From Hyposmocoma kahamanoa (lineage: Eukaryota; Arthropoda; Insecta; Lepidoptera; Cosmopterigidae): a stretch of DNA of 64,000 bases. The stretch is taken from NCBI RefSeq assembly GCF_003589595.1, contig NW_020653726.1, positions 18,669,872 to 18,733,871 of the forward strand. The letters run 5' to 3'. Within the stretch, counting starts at the first letter, position 1. Every line of letters starts with the position of its first letter. Shown piece after piece: positions 42,621 through 54,150 of this stretch. A model generated the notes under the pieces. That model ran no database searches. It was not told the origin of the DNA and saw nothing but the letters and a program-made list of their open reading frames with translations. The translations under genes were made by a program, and so were the position numbers.

Positions 42621-45600
42621 TTTTGTTATAAATTTTCAACATGTACTTAATATACCTGGCAATGTTAATAAATTAAGTGTTTTAAGGTGCAACTTATAGC
42701 TTTCTAGTTGCTTTATATTTACTAGAATCCGGATATATTTTTTCGGTGCGATTAAGGTGTCTATACCACCTCAAAGGACTTTGGTTGATTCCGTATAACT
42801 GTGTTAAATCAATCACTTTGAGAAAAATATATAGTAAAATTGACGGTATACACTGACTATTATATGGTATGAAAATACGATTTCCTAAAAAATTTCACTA
42901 CAGAAAAAAAGACACAAAGTCACCTCGAAATTTTATAAGAAAATCGCTTTCTTATTACTTTACATACAAGAAGGTAATTTTTTTTTATATCAACTGAACT
43001 AAATAAAACACGTATATTATACGATATGCATTTTTTAAAGCGCTTAATTTCGTTTGTAAAAAAAATAAATTCTGAAATAAAGTCAGTGTCTCTGCCGCAA
43101 TGGAACCGATTTAATACGGGAAAAATTAGAATTCGAGAATTCGAGAACACTCCTAAACTTTACTGTTTTAAGTTTACCTTTGTATAAATTATTATTGTTC
43201 TTGTTTTCAATAAAATAAAAAAAAACAACAAAAAATTAGAGAAAGTAAACTAAATTCAAGAGGGCGATACGGTAATTTTATAAAATATGCATCCGATAAT
43301 GGCTCGCTAAGAGCTGGTAAATTTCTGCAACAATACATTTACTGTCATAGAAATAAAAAAAACTTTACCTTATTCCTATACGTTAACAAAAGACAGCCCA
43401 TTTTGCGGGTCGCAATAATAACTTGGTGTTGTTTTCCTGAGAGTAGGGGATATCTTTTTTGTTATATTTTGGTTTATAAAGACTCATCATTTATTTACAC
43501 TACGATTGGACTTGACACAAAAGTAATATTTCGTAAAATTTTTGAGTAAAAGTCTTCGTGATAAATTAGTTATTGAGGCCATAATAGACCAGACTTACTT
43601 GCTCGTAATCCGTTTGTTAAATACTTTACGTATTTTCGGGTTTAACGAAACTTGTCAGAAAAAGGAGAACAGAGTATCAAACTCGCTTGTAACCAGTTGT
43701 TTACGAATTTTGTATATTTTCAACTTTTAGAAACTATGTTAGAACAAAGCGAACGTAATACATATTTAAAAAAAAAAGCTTCTTATTTGTTCACGTTTTC
43801 GTTCCGATAGGTCAACTTCAGTAATACCAAGATCGTATGAAAGGAGTAATGTAAATAGACGAAGCAAAAAAAGTAATGAATATGAGAATGAAAGCAAGTA
43901 AAAATCCATATTCCATAATTATATACTTCATTGGAAAACAAAATTAGTAATAAGCCAAATGTTAATTAAGTGTTCAAATATGTACTTGAAATCACAATAT
44001 TCTCAACCAAAGTAATATTAATATAAACGCAACGAAACAGAGGCCCTATAACGTTAGCGAAAAAGCTAAATTAAATTGAAGTTGCTCTCATGTTAGGAAG
44101 ACTATATTATGCCGAGGGATACGACGCATGAACAGTGAACGGAGATTTGAGATTTTTTATTGTTGTTTATATAGATTGATTAAAGACTGAGAAAATGTAA
44201 CCTATAACTATTTACATTCACATTCATTGACGAAGCGAGAGATTTCTTAAAATATAGTAAAGTGTATGAAATTAAATAAGCGATCAAGTGTTATACAGAC
44301 CAGATAAAAGTAAAAATGTACGTGACGTCTGATGTACAAGGATATTCAAAAAAGCGTGTAGCAGTAATACTTGGACGATGTGACGTGGTTATAAATTCAC
44401 GAAGAGAAAATGACATATATACATATTATTTTCATCTATCTAGCTATCTATCAATAATAATCAAATTAAAATTCAAAATGATATTGAATGAAGTATACTT
44501 TCAAAATACCAAAGATTATCACAAGATACGGCTAAATTGTAATACACGTAAACGTACCGTTAACTGCAACCAAAGAAGCCATAATAAAAATCTACTAAGA
44601 GATGATGCGGCGCAATCTCGTCCATAGAATGAGAATGAAGACACATAATGCCCCGTGGTTTGGCTCTGTGCCTAGAAAAGATGCGCAATCTACCGCGACA
44701 TTCTTTTACATAAACGGTATTATACGATATGAGGCACAAGACGTAGCGCGGCAATGATATTATACAGTAAGTAAGGAGGATTGCATTGTACGCATTCTAA
44801 AAGTGAAGCAAAACATTTTAGACGGACGTTTTAGATTTATTTAAGATGGTTATTTTTACTGACTATGTCTCTGTCACTATATACTTATAACTCATGATTT
44901 ATAAGGAAAACACAATTCAATCTATAGATGATAAATTAATATTAGATTTTGGAAAGGCCTTCGATTTATTTGCTAACTTAAGAAACGACCGTAATAGTGC
45001 ATAAAAAATAACAAAACAAATTTTCAAACTGTAAAATATCCAGGTATCATAGCTAGTAAATTTAAATTCACTGCAAACCTTAAGTAACAGGTCCTGACAT
45101 TTTCTGTTGTGCCAGAGGACTCTACAATATAAATACGCGTGAGACTTAAACCACACAAAGGATTATATGCACGCCATTTGTTGAATAAAGCTATGAGGGT
45201 ATGCAATTTTTAGTACTCGGTTAAGATTTCTCTAGGGATTTTCCATTGTAAATATTTTTTCCTTGAATCGTTTTAGATTGTGTCAGCGTGGTCATAAAAA
45301 TTTTATTTCCCTATTATGTAGTGTTTTGTTTACGTAGATTTAAAAAATGATGATTTTCAAATGTTTTAATTACGTAAGTACATACTTAAATTCATCCGGC
45401 TACGCCTGTCTCCTACAACCATAGTAGGCACAGACAATGAATCCACACCTGCTGCGTTCTGGACGTACCTGTACCTCTTTTTTATTTGCATAAGTCATAC
45501 ACATGCGTTAATTGATTTTCTCTTGATTTTTTAAGATATCCTAAACCTGATTGAGATAAGTGACCTAAAGTTAACCTTTCTTCACAATTGCTTTTGCGTT

Positions 45601-45764
45601 CAGTCAATAAATGTATAATATGCCTTATTTTACTAGAATCCATACTTTCCACATGATTACACCATTGAAGCATTACGTAGACACCAAGCTCCAAAAACGA
45701 AATAAACCTTTAGATAGGAATGTATATATGTGCCATTTATAGCTAGAATAATAGACAGTAAGTG
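42621..45764. other. no recognised feature
   Basis: Over 3 kb of AT-rich sequence. Frames 42920-43150, 43542-43730, 44316-44627 and 44917-45206 show no recognisable similarity, and no strong repeat match within the window was noticed. Confidence 0.4.
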
Positions 45765-45982
45765 GTAACAATAACAATAATGCACACACTCAACATAGCC
45801 CCGCAGTAGGGGAAACCCCATGTCACGGGTGCCATGGAAACACACATAGACAATCATAAATTACACTCAAACTCTAGAGAGAAATAAATGTAGGCCATAC
45901 AAATATTTCTCCCCGCCCGGAATTCGAACCTAAGGCGTCTGCGTGGCAGTCCGGCATGGTAACCGTTCGGCCACCGAGGCAG
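45765..45982 (-). repeat. SINE family S2 copy
   Basis: From AACAATAATGCACACACTCA to the head GGCCGAACGGTTACCATGCC (minus strand). It lies about 160 bp upstream of the LINE. Confidence 0.8.
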
Positions 45983-46140
45983 TTAAAATACATAAGTACA
46001 TAAGTATTTTTCAGTATCTAAAGTCTCATTAATATGTTAAATATTGTATCTTCTACAAGCAGTAAAAAGACCTTTGTGTTTAGTAAAAAAGTATAATTCG
46101 TCATCAACTTACTTAATTTTTTTTTTCATTTTTAATAAAG

Positions 46141-46698
46141 GATCTTGAGCAGCAAAATAGCACCTTAAAAGCAGAAATAAATTCTTTCAAACGTCGCATA
46201 GAATCTATAGAAAAAATGTCCCGTAGCAGCAATGTCGAAATTCAGGCAGTTCCTGAAAAACGCTCTGAAAATGTTTTAACCATTGTGAAAAATTTATATA
46301 CAACAGTTAACCTGCCGATGTCAGATTGTGACATTATTGCCTGTCGTAGAGTGGCTAAAATGTCTACTTCGTCTAATAGACCGCGCAATATTTTGGTAAC
46401 GTTGCCGTCGGTGCGTCATCGAGATAATTTGATTTCATCAGTGAAGCGTTATAACAAAACTCATTCCAACGATCAACTAAACTCTGAACATGTAGGAGTG
46501 CCTGGAGAAAAAAGCAACATTTATGTGGCAGAACATTTGTCAGCAGAAACAAAAGAACTGCATGCAGCAACAAGACAAGCAGCTCGGGGCAAATATAAGT
46601 ATGTTTGGGTCAAGTTTGGAAATATTTATGTACGTAAGGATGATAGCTCCCCTGTTATACTTATTAAAAATAAGGATAGTTTACTCAAACTAATGTAG
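46141..46698 (+). CDS. LINE ORF1 protein, N-terminally truncated
   Basis: The frame opens with DLEQQNSTLKAEINSFKRRI, a coiled coil, continues through SRSSNVEIQAVPEKRSENVL and ends at TAG. The coiled coil followed by an R(S)NNxEIxGVPE-type block and a basic C-terminal domain is the usual plan of ORF1 RNA-binding proteins of insect non-LTR elements (similar to the baculovirus FP25K-like domain). A Met at 46216 is internal to the conserved block and is not the native start. The N-terminal part (often a zinc finger in this group) was lost by 5' truncation. No frameshift or stop in the remaining ~185 codons. Confidence 0.75.
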   Translation, partial: DLEQQNSTLKAEINSFKRRIESIEKMSRSSNVEIQAVPEKRSENVLTIVKNLYTTVNLPMSDCDIIACRRVAKMSTSSNRPRNILVTLPSVRHRDNLISSVKRYNKTHSNDQLNSEHVGVPGEKSNIYVAEHLSAETKELHAATRQAARGKYKYVWVKFGNIYVRKDDSSPVILIKNKDSLLKLM

Positions 46699-46762
46699 AA
46701 TTTGATATCTTTTTCATATTAAAATACTGTTATGATACGTGGTCTTTGTTACTTCCCTAATT

Positions 46763-49624
46763 ATGTTGTTGTATTATCAAAATGTCAATCGTATGCGTTC
46801 TAAAACTGTGGATTTGTATTTAAGCTTACTAAATTTCGATTATGATCTTGTATGTCTGACAGAATCTAATTTAGATAGTAGTGTCTATAATGAAGAAATG
46901 TTCGATGGGCGTTACAATGTGTTTCGTAGGGACAGACTAAATACTAATTATAAAAGTCGGAAAAGAGACGGCGGAGGCGTTGTAATGGCTGTAAAAAAAT
47001 GCTATGCTGTATCACGACAATCACACTGGGACAGTTGCTATGAGGATTTGTGGATTACTATTATGCCCACACGAGGAAACGAACTTCCATTAAACGTGTG
47101 TGTCTGTTATCTTCCACCGTATCTGGGAACTGCTGATCTTGAAACGTTTGTCTCCCACTGTCAAAAAAATATCCTGGAGTGTACTAATTCCGGCCCGTTC
47201 ATCCTTGTAGGCGACTTTAATTTACCCGAAATTGATTGGTGTACTTCGATGGGTGTTGCGAAACATTGTGTGAGTGACAGTAAAAAAACATGTATTTTGA
47301 AGGAAATGATGTCTCTTTGCAATTTAATTCAATTTAATGATGTTAAGAATCAGAATGAAAGGATTTTGGATTTGGTTCTATCAAATGTTGTTGGTGATTT
47401 AAGAGTGGAAGAGACTATACCTCTGCTAAAGCTTGATGAACACCATCCAAGCTTACTTGTTTCACTTGATAGCTATAAACAAAAAAATGAGTATCTAAAA
47501 GCCAATAATGCGTCATTAAAGCCGAACTTTCATAAATGCAATTACGTTGAACTTAGAGCTCAAATTGGTTCTATTGATTGGTGTGAACTTTTAAAGAACA
47601 TGAATCCAGATGAAGCATTGGACTGTTTTTATGATGAACTACAAAAGGCAATTATATTATTTACCCCATTAAAAAAATGTACTTCTTCACAATATCCATA
47701 TTGGTACAGTTATAAACTTCGCCGCTGTTTACGCGAGAAATTAAAATATCACAAACGATATAAAATGTACGGCAATAAGAGAGATTATGACACATTTGCT
47801 CTTCTTAGATCTAGAAGTAAAGTTTTAATTACGGAATGCTACAGAGCCGTGCTTAATGATGTGGAACATAGTCTTGATGGTAATATGCGTGGTTTTTGGA
47901 AATTCGTCAATAGTAAAAAGTCAAGTATGGCTCTACCCCAGACCATGACATACAATAATAATACCGCATCTGATGCACAAAGTATTTGTGAGTTATTCTC
48001 ACAATACTTTTCATCGGTTTATGCTAGTTCTAGTTTCCCTGGTGCCTCTCCGTATCAGGCATCTGATCGGTATAGTTCCACTCTTAGCAGAATAAACTTG
48101 ACCTGCAATGACATTCTGATGAGCATGCGAAAGCTGGATACCATGAAAGGGCCTGGGCCTGATGGTATTCCAGCAATTTTTGTTAAGACTTGTGCCGAGG
48201 AGCTTTGTGTTCCACTGTGCATTATCTTCAATAAATCTCTGAGCACTGGCACGTTCCCACAAAGATGGAAAACTGCCTATATAATACCAGTTTTTAAGTC
48301 CGGGGACAAAACAAAATGTGACAATTATCGCCCAATAAGCATACTGTCTTGCCTGGCTAAACTTTTTGAGTCGCTGGTGTACATGCATCTATACAACCAT
48401 GTTAAACAACTAATAACTCCGTCACAACATGGTTTCATCGCGGGCAGATCGACTATAAGTAATTTGCTTGTATATAAAAATTATATTTGTTCCGCTTTTG
48501 CCAATAGAAGTCAGATAGATGCAGTGTACACTGATTTTTCGAAGGCTTTTGACCGGGTAAATCATCAACTTCTGTGTTCAAAGCTCTCGGCTTATGGGAT
48601 TCACGGCAGTTTACTTAGATGGTTTGAATCATATGTTACCAGACGTAATCAGATTGTCGCTATAAGGGGTCATCTGTCGGTACCCTCTCCGGTTCCCATG
48701 GGAGTTCCCCAAGGTTCTCATCTTGGACCATTAATGTTTAATATTTTTATAAATGATATTATTGATTGCATTGACAGTTGTTGCCTTTTGTATGCTGATG
48801 ATATGAAATTATTCCGTACAATCACGGGAACTGGTGATTGCCTTGCCTTACAACGTGACATTGATGCTGTTTCAGAGTGGTGCACTAGGAATTGCTTGGA
48901 CCTTAATGTAGCAAAGTGTTTTGTTATCACTTTTACGGCAAGACACTCCGCTGTTCAGTATGATTATACTATAAAGGGACAGCATTTGAAGCGCAGTGAA
49001 GTTGCGAAAGATTTAGGAGTGTACTTTGACTCAAAATTAAATTTCCATACACATTACAATTATATTACTAACAGAGGGTTTCAGATGCTGGGCTTCATCA
49101 TTCGTGCTTCGAAGGGTTTTAAGAAACCTCTAACCATGTTCCGGCTGTACTACGCTTTAATTAGGCCAATATTGGAATACGCTTCAGTGATTTGGTCACC
49201 ATTCTATGATGTTCACTCGCAAACTATTGAACGAATTCAAAAATCATTTTTGAGATCAGTTTGTGGTAGATTCGGTTTACTGAGGCGTCTGCAATCATAT
49301 GCCACTAGGATTGAGTATTTTAAGGTGCCGTTATTGGAAAAAAGGCGAGATTTTAATGAACTTATTTACTTGCATAAAATTATACATTCTGTGGTGGATT
49401 GTCCTGAGCTTTTAAGCCAAATTAATTTTAATGCCAAAGTACGTCTCAGGGTGCCGCGAATTTTTCGCCTAGAAGTATATAAAAATAATACTTCTTTCTA
49501 TAATCCCATAGTAAAAATGTGTCGAGCTTATGATGAACTTAAGCAGGGTAACGCTCATCTGGACGTTTTTAATTCTAAAATATATTTATACAAGAAGCAA
49601 TTGCATGTATCGCTTGAATTTTAA
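46763..49624 (+). CDS. LINE ORF2: endonuclease/reverse transcriptase, 953 aa, intact
   Basis: The first in-frame ATG is at 46763; the open frame begins a few codons earlier without an ATG. The N-terminal apurinic-type endonuclease shows QNVNRMR (residues 6-12), LTES (Glu34), GDFN (150-153) and DEHHP (225-229). The last stands where many relatives have SDH, with the histidine kept. The reverse transcriptase follows: YRPISILSCLAKLFE, QHGFIAGRST, DFSKAFD (591-597, first catalytic Asp), PQGSHLGP (649-656) and YADD (677-680, catalytic Asp pair), then KDLGVYFD and a C-terminal thumb/tail region. The endonuclease nicks target DNA and the RT copies the element RNA there. All key residues seen are present and the frame is unbroken, so the insertion is probably young. 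Whether it is expressed cannot be told; the missing 5' end should remove its promoter. Confidence 0.9.
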   Translation: MLLYYQNVNRMRSKTVDLYLSLLNFDYDLVCLTESNLDSSVYNEEMFDGRYNVFRRDRLNTNYKSRKRDGGGVVMAVKKCYAVSRQSHWDSCYEDLWITIMPTRGNELPLNVCVCYLPPYLGTADLETFVSHCQKNILECTNSGPFILVGDFNLPEIDWCTSMGVAKHCVSDSKKTCILKEMMSLCNLIQFNDVKNQNERILDLVLSNVVGDLRVEETIPLLKLDEHHPSLLVSLDSYKQKNEYLKANNASLKPNFHKCNYVELRAQIGSIDWCELLKNMNPDEALDCFYDELQKAIILFTPLKKCTSSQYPYWYSYKLRRCLREKLKYHKRYKMYGNKRDYDTFALLRSRSKVLITECYRAVLNDVEHSLDGNMRGFWKFVNSKKSSMALPQTMTYNNNTASDAQSICELFSQYFSSVYASSSFPGASPYQASDRYSSTLSRINLTCNDILMSMRKLDTMKGPGPDGIPAIFVKTCAEELCVPLCIIFNKSLSTGTFPQRWKTAYIIPVFKSGDKTKCDNYRPISILSCLAKLFESLVYMHLYNHVKQLITPSQHGFIAGRSTISNLLVYKNYICSAFANRSQIDAVYTDFSKAFDRVNHQLLCSKLSAYGIHGSLLRWFESYVTRRNQIVAIRGHLSVPSPVPMGVPQGSHLGPLMFNIFINDIIDCIDSCCLLYADDMKLFRTITGTGDCLALQRDIDAVSEWCTRNCLDLNVAKCFVITFTARHSAVQYDYTIKGQHLKRSEVAKDLGVYFDSKLNFHTHYNYITNRGFQMLGFIIRASKGFKKPLTMFRLYYALIRPILEYASVIWSPFYDVHSQTIERIQKSFLRSVCGRFGLLRRLQSYATRIEYFKVPLLEKRRDFNELIYLHKIIHSVVDCPELLSQINFNAKVRLRVPRIFRLEVYKNNTSFYNPIVKMCRAYDELKQGNAHLDVFNSKIYLYKKQLHVSLEF

Positions 49625-49927
49625 CTTTTAATAATTTTGTGTTGTATTAAATGGTTATTATGGATTATGAAACAAATCACTCTGTAATTTTTATTAATTT
49701 TTTTTCGTTTAATATTTTATTCTTTTGCATTTTGTTTTCATTTCGTAAAATTTTGTAAAATGTACTTTTTAAATCATGTTACTTGCTAAGAAAATTTTAT
49801 CATGCTGTGTACACTGTTTTTTTGGAATGTGATCTAGTATATTTATGTATTAAGTTGTATATGTTACCAATGTGATGATTACATTCTGTTTGTGTACCTT
49901 ATAAATAAAATAAAAATAAAATAAAAT
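49625..49927 (+). other. LINE 3' UTR and A-rich tail
   Basis: AT-rich 3' UTR ending CTTATAAATAAAATAAAAAT..., which combines a polyadenylation-like signal with a short AAATA-type tandem tail. Confidence 0.7.
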
Positions 49928-50364
49928 ACTTTTTATAATGACTGTCCGTTTTTCATTTCAGAACAGTTGTAATTTCAGTTTAACAAAAATTAGATTAAAA
50001 TATATGCTTATTAAAATCAAATAATGACACTAATTCCGTCCATCTCCCACGTCGAATAAAAAAGATCAATAACAATATTCATTTTAATTAACATCGGATC
50101 CGAATGTACGGACAAAAGACGGCCGGATATCTGCTAAGGGGAGGCTAGGTCATTCACACCGCCCAAACACAACTCCCTCACCCTGGCACAGGAGGACGAT
50201 ACGACTGCGACCTTAAAATGTACTTCGTTGTATCAACCTATAAACATCCCGTAATCGAGCTTGGGTATCCTGTAAGAAGAAGTGCAACACCCTGATCTTG
50301 AATTTGTCGAATGGCTTTATGCTTCTTATCTGGCATTTAAGTTTCTGTATCATTGCTTACCTTC
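49928..50364. other. no recognised feature
   Basis: Nothing identifiable; 50100-50220 is slightly GC-richer. Confidence 0.35.
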
Positions 50365-50460
50365 CTTTTATCATCATCATCGACCAGTCTTCTCTAAGAA
50401 GTTTGTTCAAGCCATAATCTGCCATGCTAGTCCAATGTGGATCGAAAACTTTACATCCTT
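50365..50460 (-). repeat. SINE (GATGAT-type) 3'-end fragment, decayed
   Basis: CATCATCATCGACCAGTCTTC and CCAATGTGGATCGAAAACTT fit the reversed 3' body and tail of the family. Weak. Confidence 0.4.
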
Positions 50461-53400
50461 CGCAGTGAGGTATTGTCCCTAAATATTCACAAATGTACGA
50501 AACTTGTAAATTGAAATCATAAGTACTGCCATAAGGATTTTAAGTATCCGTTCTCCAACTGGCCTACTTCTGCTCTTTTTATTCCTTATTTTAATACTTA
50601 TTGAGACTATAATCATTAAATCCGTAGTGTGTAAAGAAGATCCGAATTTGAATTATTCGGGCGTTCCTGTACTGGTGCCGGGAGCATTGACAAAGGTCAT
50701 TCATATTGTGCGCCGCGCTTGACCGTCCTCAGTAATTCCGATTACGTCTATTCCTGTCTGCTACGTGTTTATTTCCTTGGATCTGCCTATATACAAGTTT
50801 ATCAATGCCTTTTAGAATGTAGACTTAAGGGTGAATAAATACGTGTAGTGCGCATTTTTATAAGTATTTTGAGTTTGAAAGTAAATATATTGGCATCTTT
50901 TATAATGAAGTGATTTAATTTGAAAATATTATGTTTTAAGCTGACAAAACTATTTTTATACCGGTGGCTAGAGCCAAATATGACAAAGTTTTGGTTAATA
51001 TAAAAAACGATATCATTAAATACTTAGTTATATTTTTAATGTATTTTGTAAGTTCCTAAATATTTAGCTCATCTAACTATGACACTTTACCACCACATTG
51101 TTGTACTAAATTACTGCATTTCTAAACTATATCTCATTCCTGTAAATTGTATAAGATATCTCCTAAATTATTAAACACGAACCCGGTATCAAATAGCGGC
51201 ATGTAATCGTATTAGCTTGCATGACACATCATACATGTACTGTATTAATAGGGTGTTACATAAAAATATGGGTTAATTTGTTGGAAACGAAACTATTTTT
51301 TTCAAATTTAAAATTATCTATATCTGTTTCTTCAAACAAATCGACGTTTTGGGTTCTTTATATGGCTTATAGTTAAATATAAGCGGTAATTTATATTATG
51401 TTTGGAGCTTTTACAATTAGGCCAAGCTTATTTAATACTTTTCAGTTTGTTTTTCTAGTTCTTCAGTACTTCTTCTTGAAGAACTTTACTTTGTTTAGCA
51501 ATTTTGTAAAATCATTTACGTAATAGATTACCAATACGACTTTTAATATCCCATTGCTATTTTTTTTTAACAATACAGAAATGTATAACCCAAAAACGTT
51601 AATTTCCAAGTCAATTATACTAAAAACGCAGAAGACGCCATGTTTTTTGTTAATGGTGGATTGAATAACTTCTGGGTAATTACTAGTACATTCTATTGTC
51701 ATTCTTAAACATGAACAGATTAACGAAATGTTACATTTTAACGCATATTACTTAAAGTTAATTAACTACGCTTTCTCTCTATATTTTTACTATTACCATT
51801 ACCGTAAACATTCCAGTTTATAAACTTAATTACAACCATTCTGAACACCCCATTTCAACATACACATATACAGACTAATACACACGCAGATATATCTACG
51901 TTGATGACGTTGATGACAGCATTGTGGCGGCTTAATCATATCTAGGGCTCATTAATTATTCTCCAGGGACGGGCAATGAATGGATTATTGTTATTTGCAT
52001 TTGTTGTTGAAGATACAGTTGTATACGGTAGCGGGAATGTCGTTTGAAGTGCTTAATGAATTTGTATTTAATTGAGTAATAGGTTTCATACAAACGATAT
52101 TTTTATATTATGTTGTTTTTTTAAGAAAACTGCATGTGCTTATCTTGGTTGTTGGATGTTGTTGGTAGTTCTTGAAAGCTTATTTCTTCATAATTTAACG
52201 TACCTGAAACAAAAGTAACAATAAGTGAATTAGACATTTATTACTAAAGATACAAACTATTTTATAAATAAATTGTAGCTATTTTTTCATTTTAAATGAT
52301 GTTATTTCAAGTAAGAAAAGAAACAGATTGGACACAAAATATGTTCCTTGTAGCACTCTTAGATATTTATACATTTATAAACTTTAAATTATTGTCATAT
52401 TTTTGCTCATACGTCATAATCGTGATAAAATGTATTAGTTTAAAATATGAATAATTTGTATCAATATTATTAATTAAAGCTTCTTAAATGGTTGCTTACA
52501 ATAAGCAATCGTATCAAACGCTTACGAGAAACCAAAAAGTAATTTCAAAATTTCAATAAATACATAAAATATATCGTTCAAAATTAAACATAGATTTAGA
52601 ATTAAGTGCAAAATATAATTGTATTCAAAGTCATAGATAATAATTCTACTTAAATATTGAACCGTGTGATCTCGTGACCTTCGCGCATGCTCATTACAAA
52701 CCTTGTAATTAGCAGGTTATCAGCGACGCCTTACAAGACACTAATCAAAGAGACTTCTTAATTAGTCCATATCTCTCGTAAGGGGATATATTGCGTTAGC
52801 TTCTCGAAATGAGAGGGAAATCAAGTAGAAAATGGAAAATTTTCAAGTTTAAATTGGTTTGTAAATATACTTAAATATCAAAGAAGCGATTTGATTATTA
52901 CACTTTGGGAGTTTTGCCGAATCACGATGGATGTTAAAATAAGCGCTTGTTAAAATTTTACTAAACAAATCTGGTAATACGATGCCCAAGCAGGAATGGT
53001 TGGTTGGCTCTATGAAATAATTTGTACCTATTGCCTCATGTATCTCATGAAAACGATAGTACATGTCGATGGCTTTGGCTTAGAATAGTGGCCTAGCTTA
53101 AAATTATCTACTTCATCAGGGAGATGGCTTAAAAAAGCTGAGTAGCATCTGCCACTCGAAGTTAAGGAATCGTGGACCACCCCAATGTCGTTATTTGGAA
53201 TAAATCTCGTTAATAAGTAAAATGGTGTCAATTTGGATTGAGGTACTATTCTTAATAAGCAGAGATATATGTGATGTGTTGGGAGTTTGAGTTTGCAATT
53301 CTAATCTGGATTGTTTCAATTGTTTTATGGACAAAATTAAAAAAACATGTCTTGGTCATATTTGCGCACGATAAAAACAGACTACTTAGAAAAAGACAAA

Positions 53401-53594
53401 TTTTTTTTTATGAAGACAAATTTATTAAATCCAACAAAACGATCCTCCCTCTATAGACGCTAGAGAACAATTACTTGATAATAATAAAAAAACGTCTCAA
53501 AAGTGTACTTTAGTTATAACACACAAATATTTAATCCAAGAGCAAATTAATTTACTTCAAGTCACAAAGCTGCTCTAGATTCAACAAAATATTT
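50461..53594. other. no gene recognised
   Basis: 51283-51365 is a degraded R-fold repeat copy (CGAAACTATTTTTTTCAAAT, TTTCTTCAAACAAATCGACG, TTTTGGGTTCTTTA). Two overlapping minus-strand frames at 52849-53231 have no recognised family. The rest is AT-rich. Confidence 0.4.
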
Positions 53595-53745
53595 ATTATA
53601 TCGAGTTCTTAGGTTTTCGCGATTGTTACACATGGGAAATGAAACTGTTTTTCCGGATTTAAATCGCGTATATTTGTTTTTTCAAACAAAACCGACGTTT
53701 CGGGCTCTTTACAGGTCCCATGGTCACGGTTGATTGACTTCAAAA
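53595..53745 (+). repeat. dispersed repeat 'R-fold', well-preserved copy
   Basis: TATCGAGTTCTTAGGTTTTC, AAATGAAACTGTTTTTCCGG, ATTTAAATCGCGTATATTTG and CCGACGTTTCGGGCTCTTTA. The order equals the minus-strand unit at 25478-25627. Further decayed copies lie at 54893-54968 and 63520-63612. Confidence 0.7.
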
Positions 53746-53869
53746 TATTTATTAGTTATTAGCAATGTTCGATTTTGACTTGAAAAAAAAAGAATGAAAA
53801 ATTGAGAGGTACTTAATTATTGACTGAAGATTTGTGTTTTCTAGTATCAAAAAGCGTAAATTTACAGGG

Positions 53870-54150
53870 TTATGGACCCAACAGTATGTCTGAATAACGT
53901 GAAAGCACACAGTTTAGTGCCAAATCTCAAAGAAGCAGAAATAGGATGGCGTCTTCTCAAATACTTGAGTACCGTTTAGAACCATATAAATGCTACAGCA
54001 GCAGAAACCACTAACATTTCAAAATATATGAGATGACTCATACTATCGAAGTTAACAAAACGATAGCGCGTTTCATAGTACAACTAATGCCATCTAGCAG
54101 TGGCGCGATGGAACTAATTGCATGTTAAAGTTGTGCTTTGCTGAAACCAA
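53870..54150 (-). repeat. dispersed repeat W, copy 2 (inverted)
   Basis: Reverse-complement match to 37105-37365: ACAGGGTTATGGACCCAACA at one end, ACAAAACGATAGCGCGTTTC and CAACTAATGCCATCTAGCAG at the other. Copy 2 has ~25 bp more in the middle. Confidence 0.6.

Larger units (their letters stand above)
46141..49927 (+). mobile_element. non-LTR retrotransposon (CR1/Jockey-like), 5'-truncated, ORF2 intact
   Basis: Plus-strand element with a truncated ORF1, a 64-bp gap, one uninterrupted ORF2, a ~280-bp AT-rich 3' UTR, and a tail of AAATA/AAAATA repeats (49903-49927) after an ATAAATAAAA signal. The 5' truncation falls inside the ORF1 coiled coil; the open frame extends back to about 46117 but its first codons may be host sequence. 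No certain target duplication was found. Clade assignment is inferred from the two-ORF layout with an apurinic-type endonuclease, and is approximate. Confidence 0.85.

Noticed and set aside
48011..48388. Minus-strand frames inside the LINE ORF2
   Set aside because: Antisense shadows of the intact 953-codon frame.
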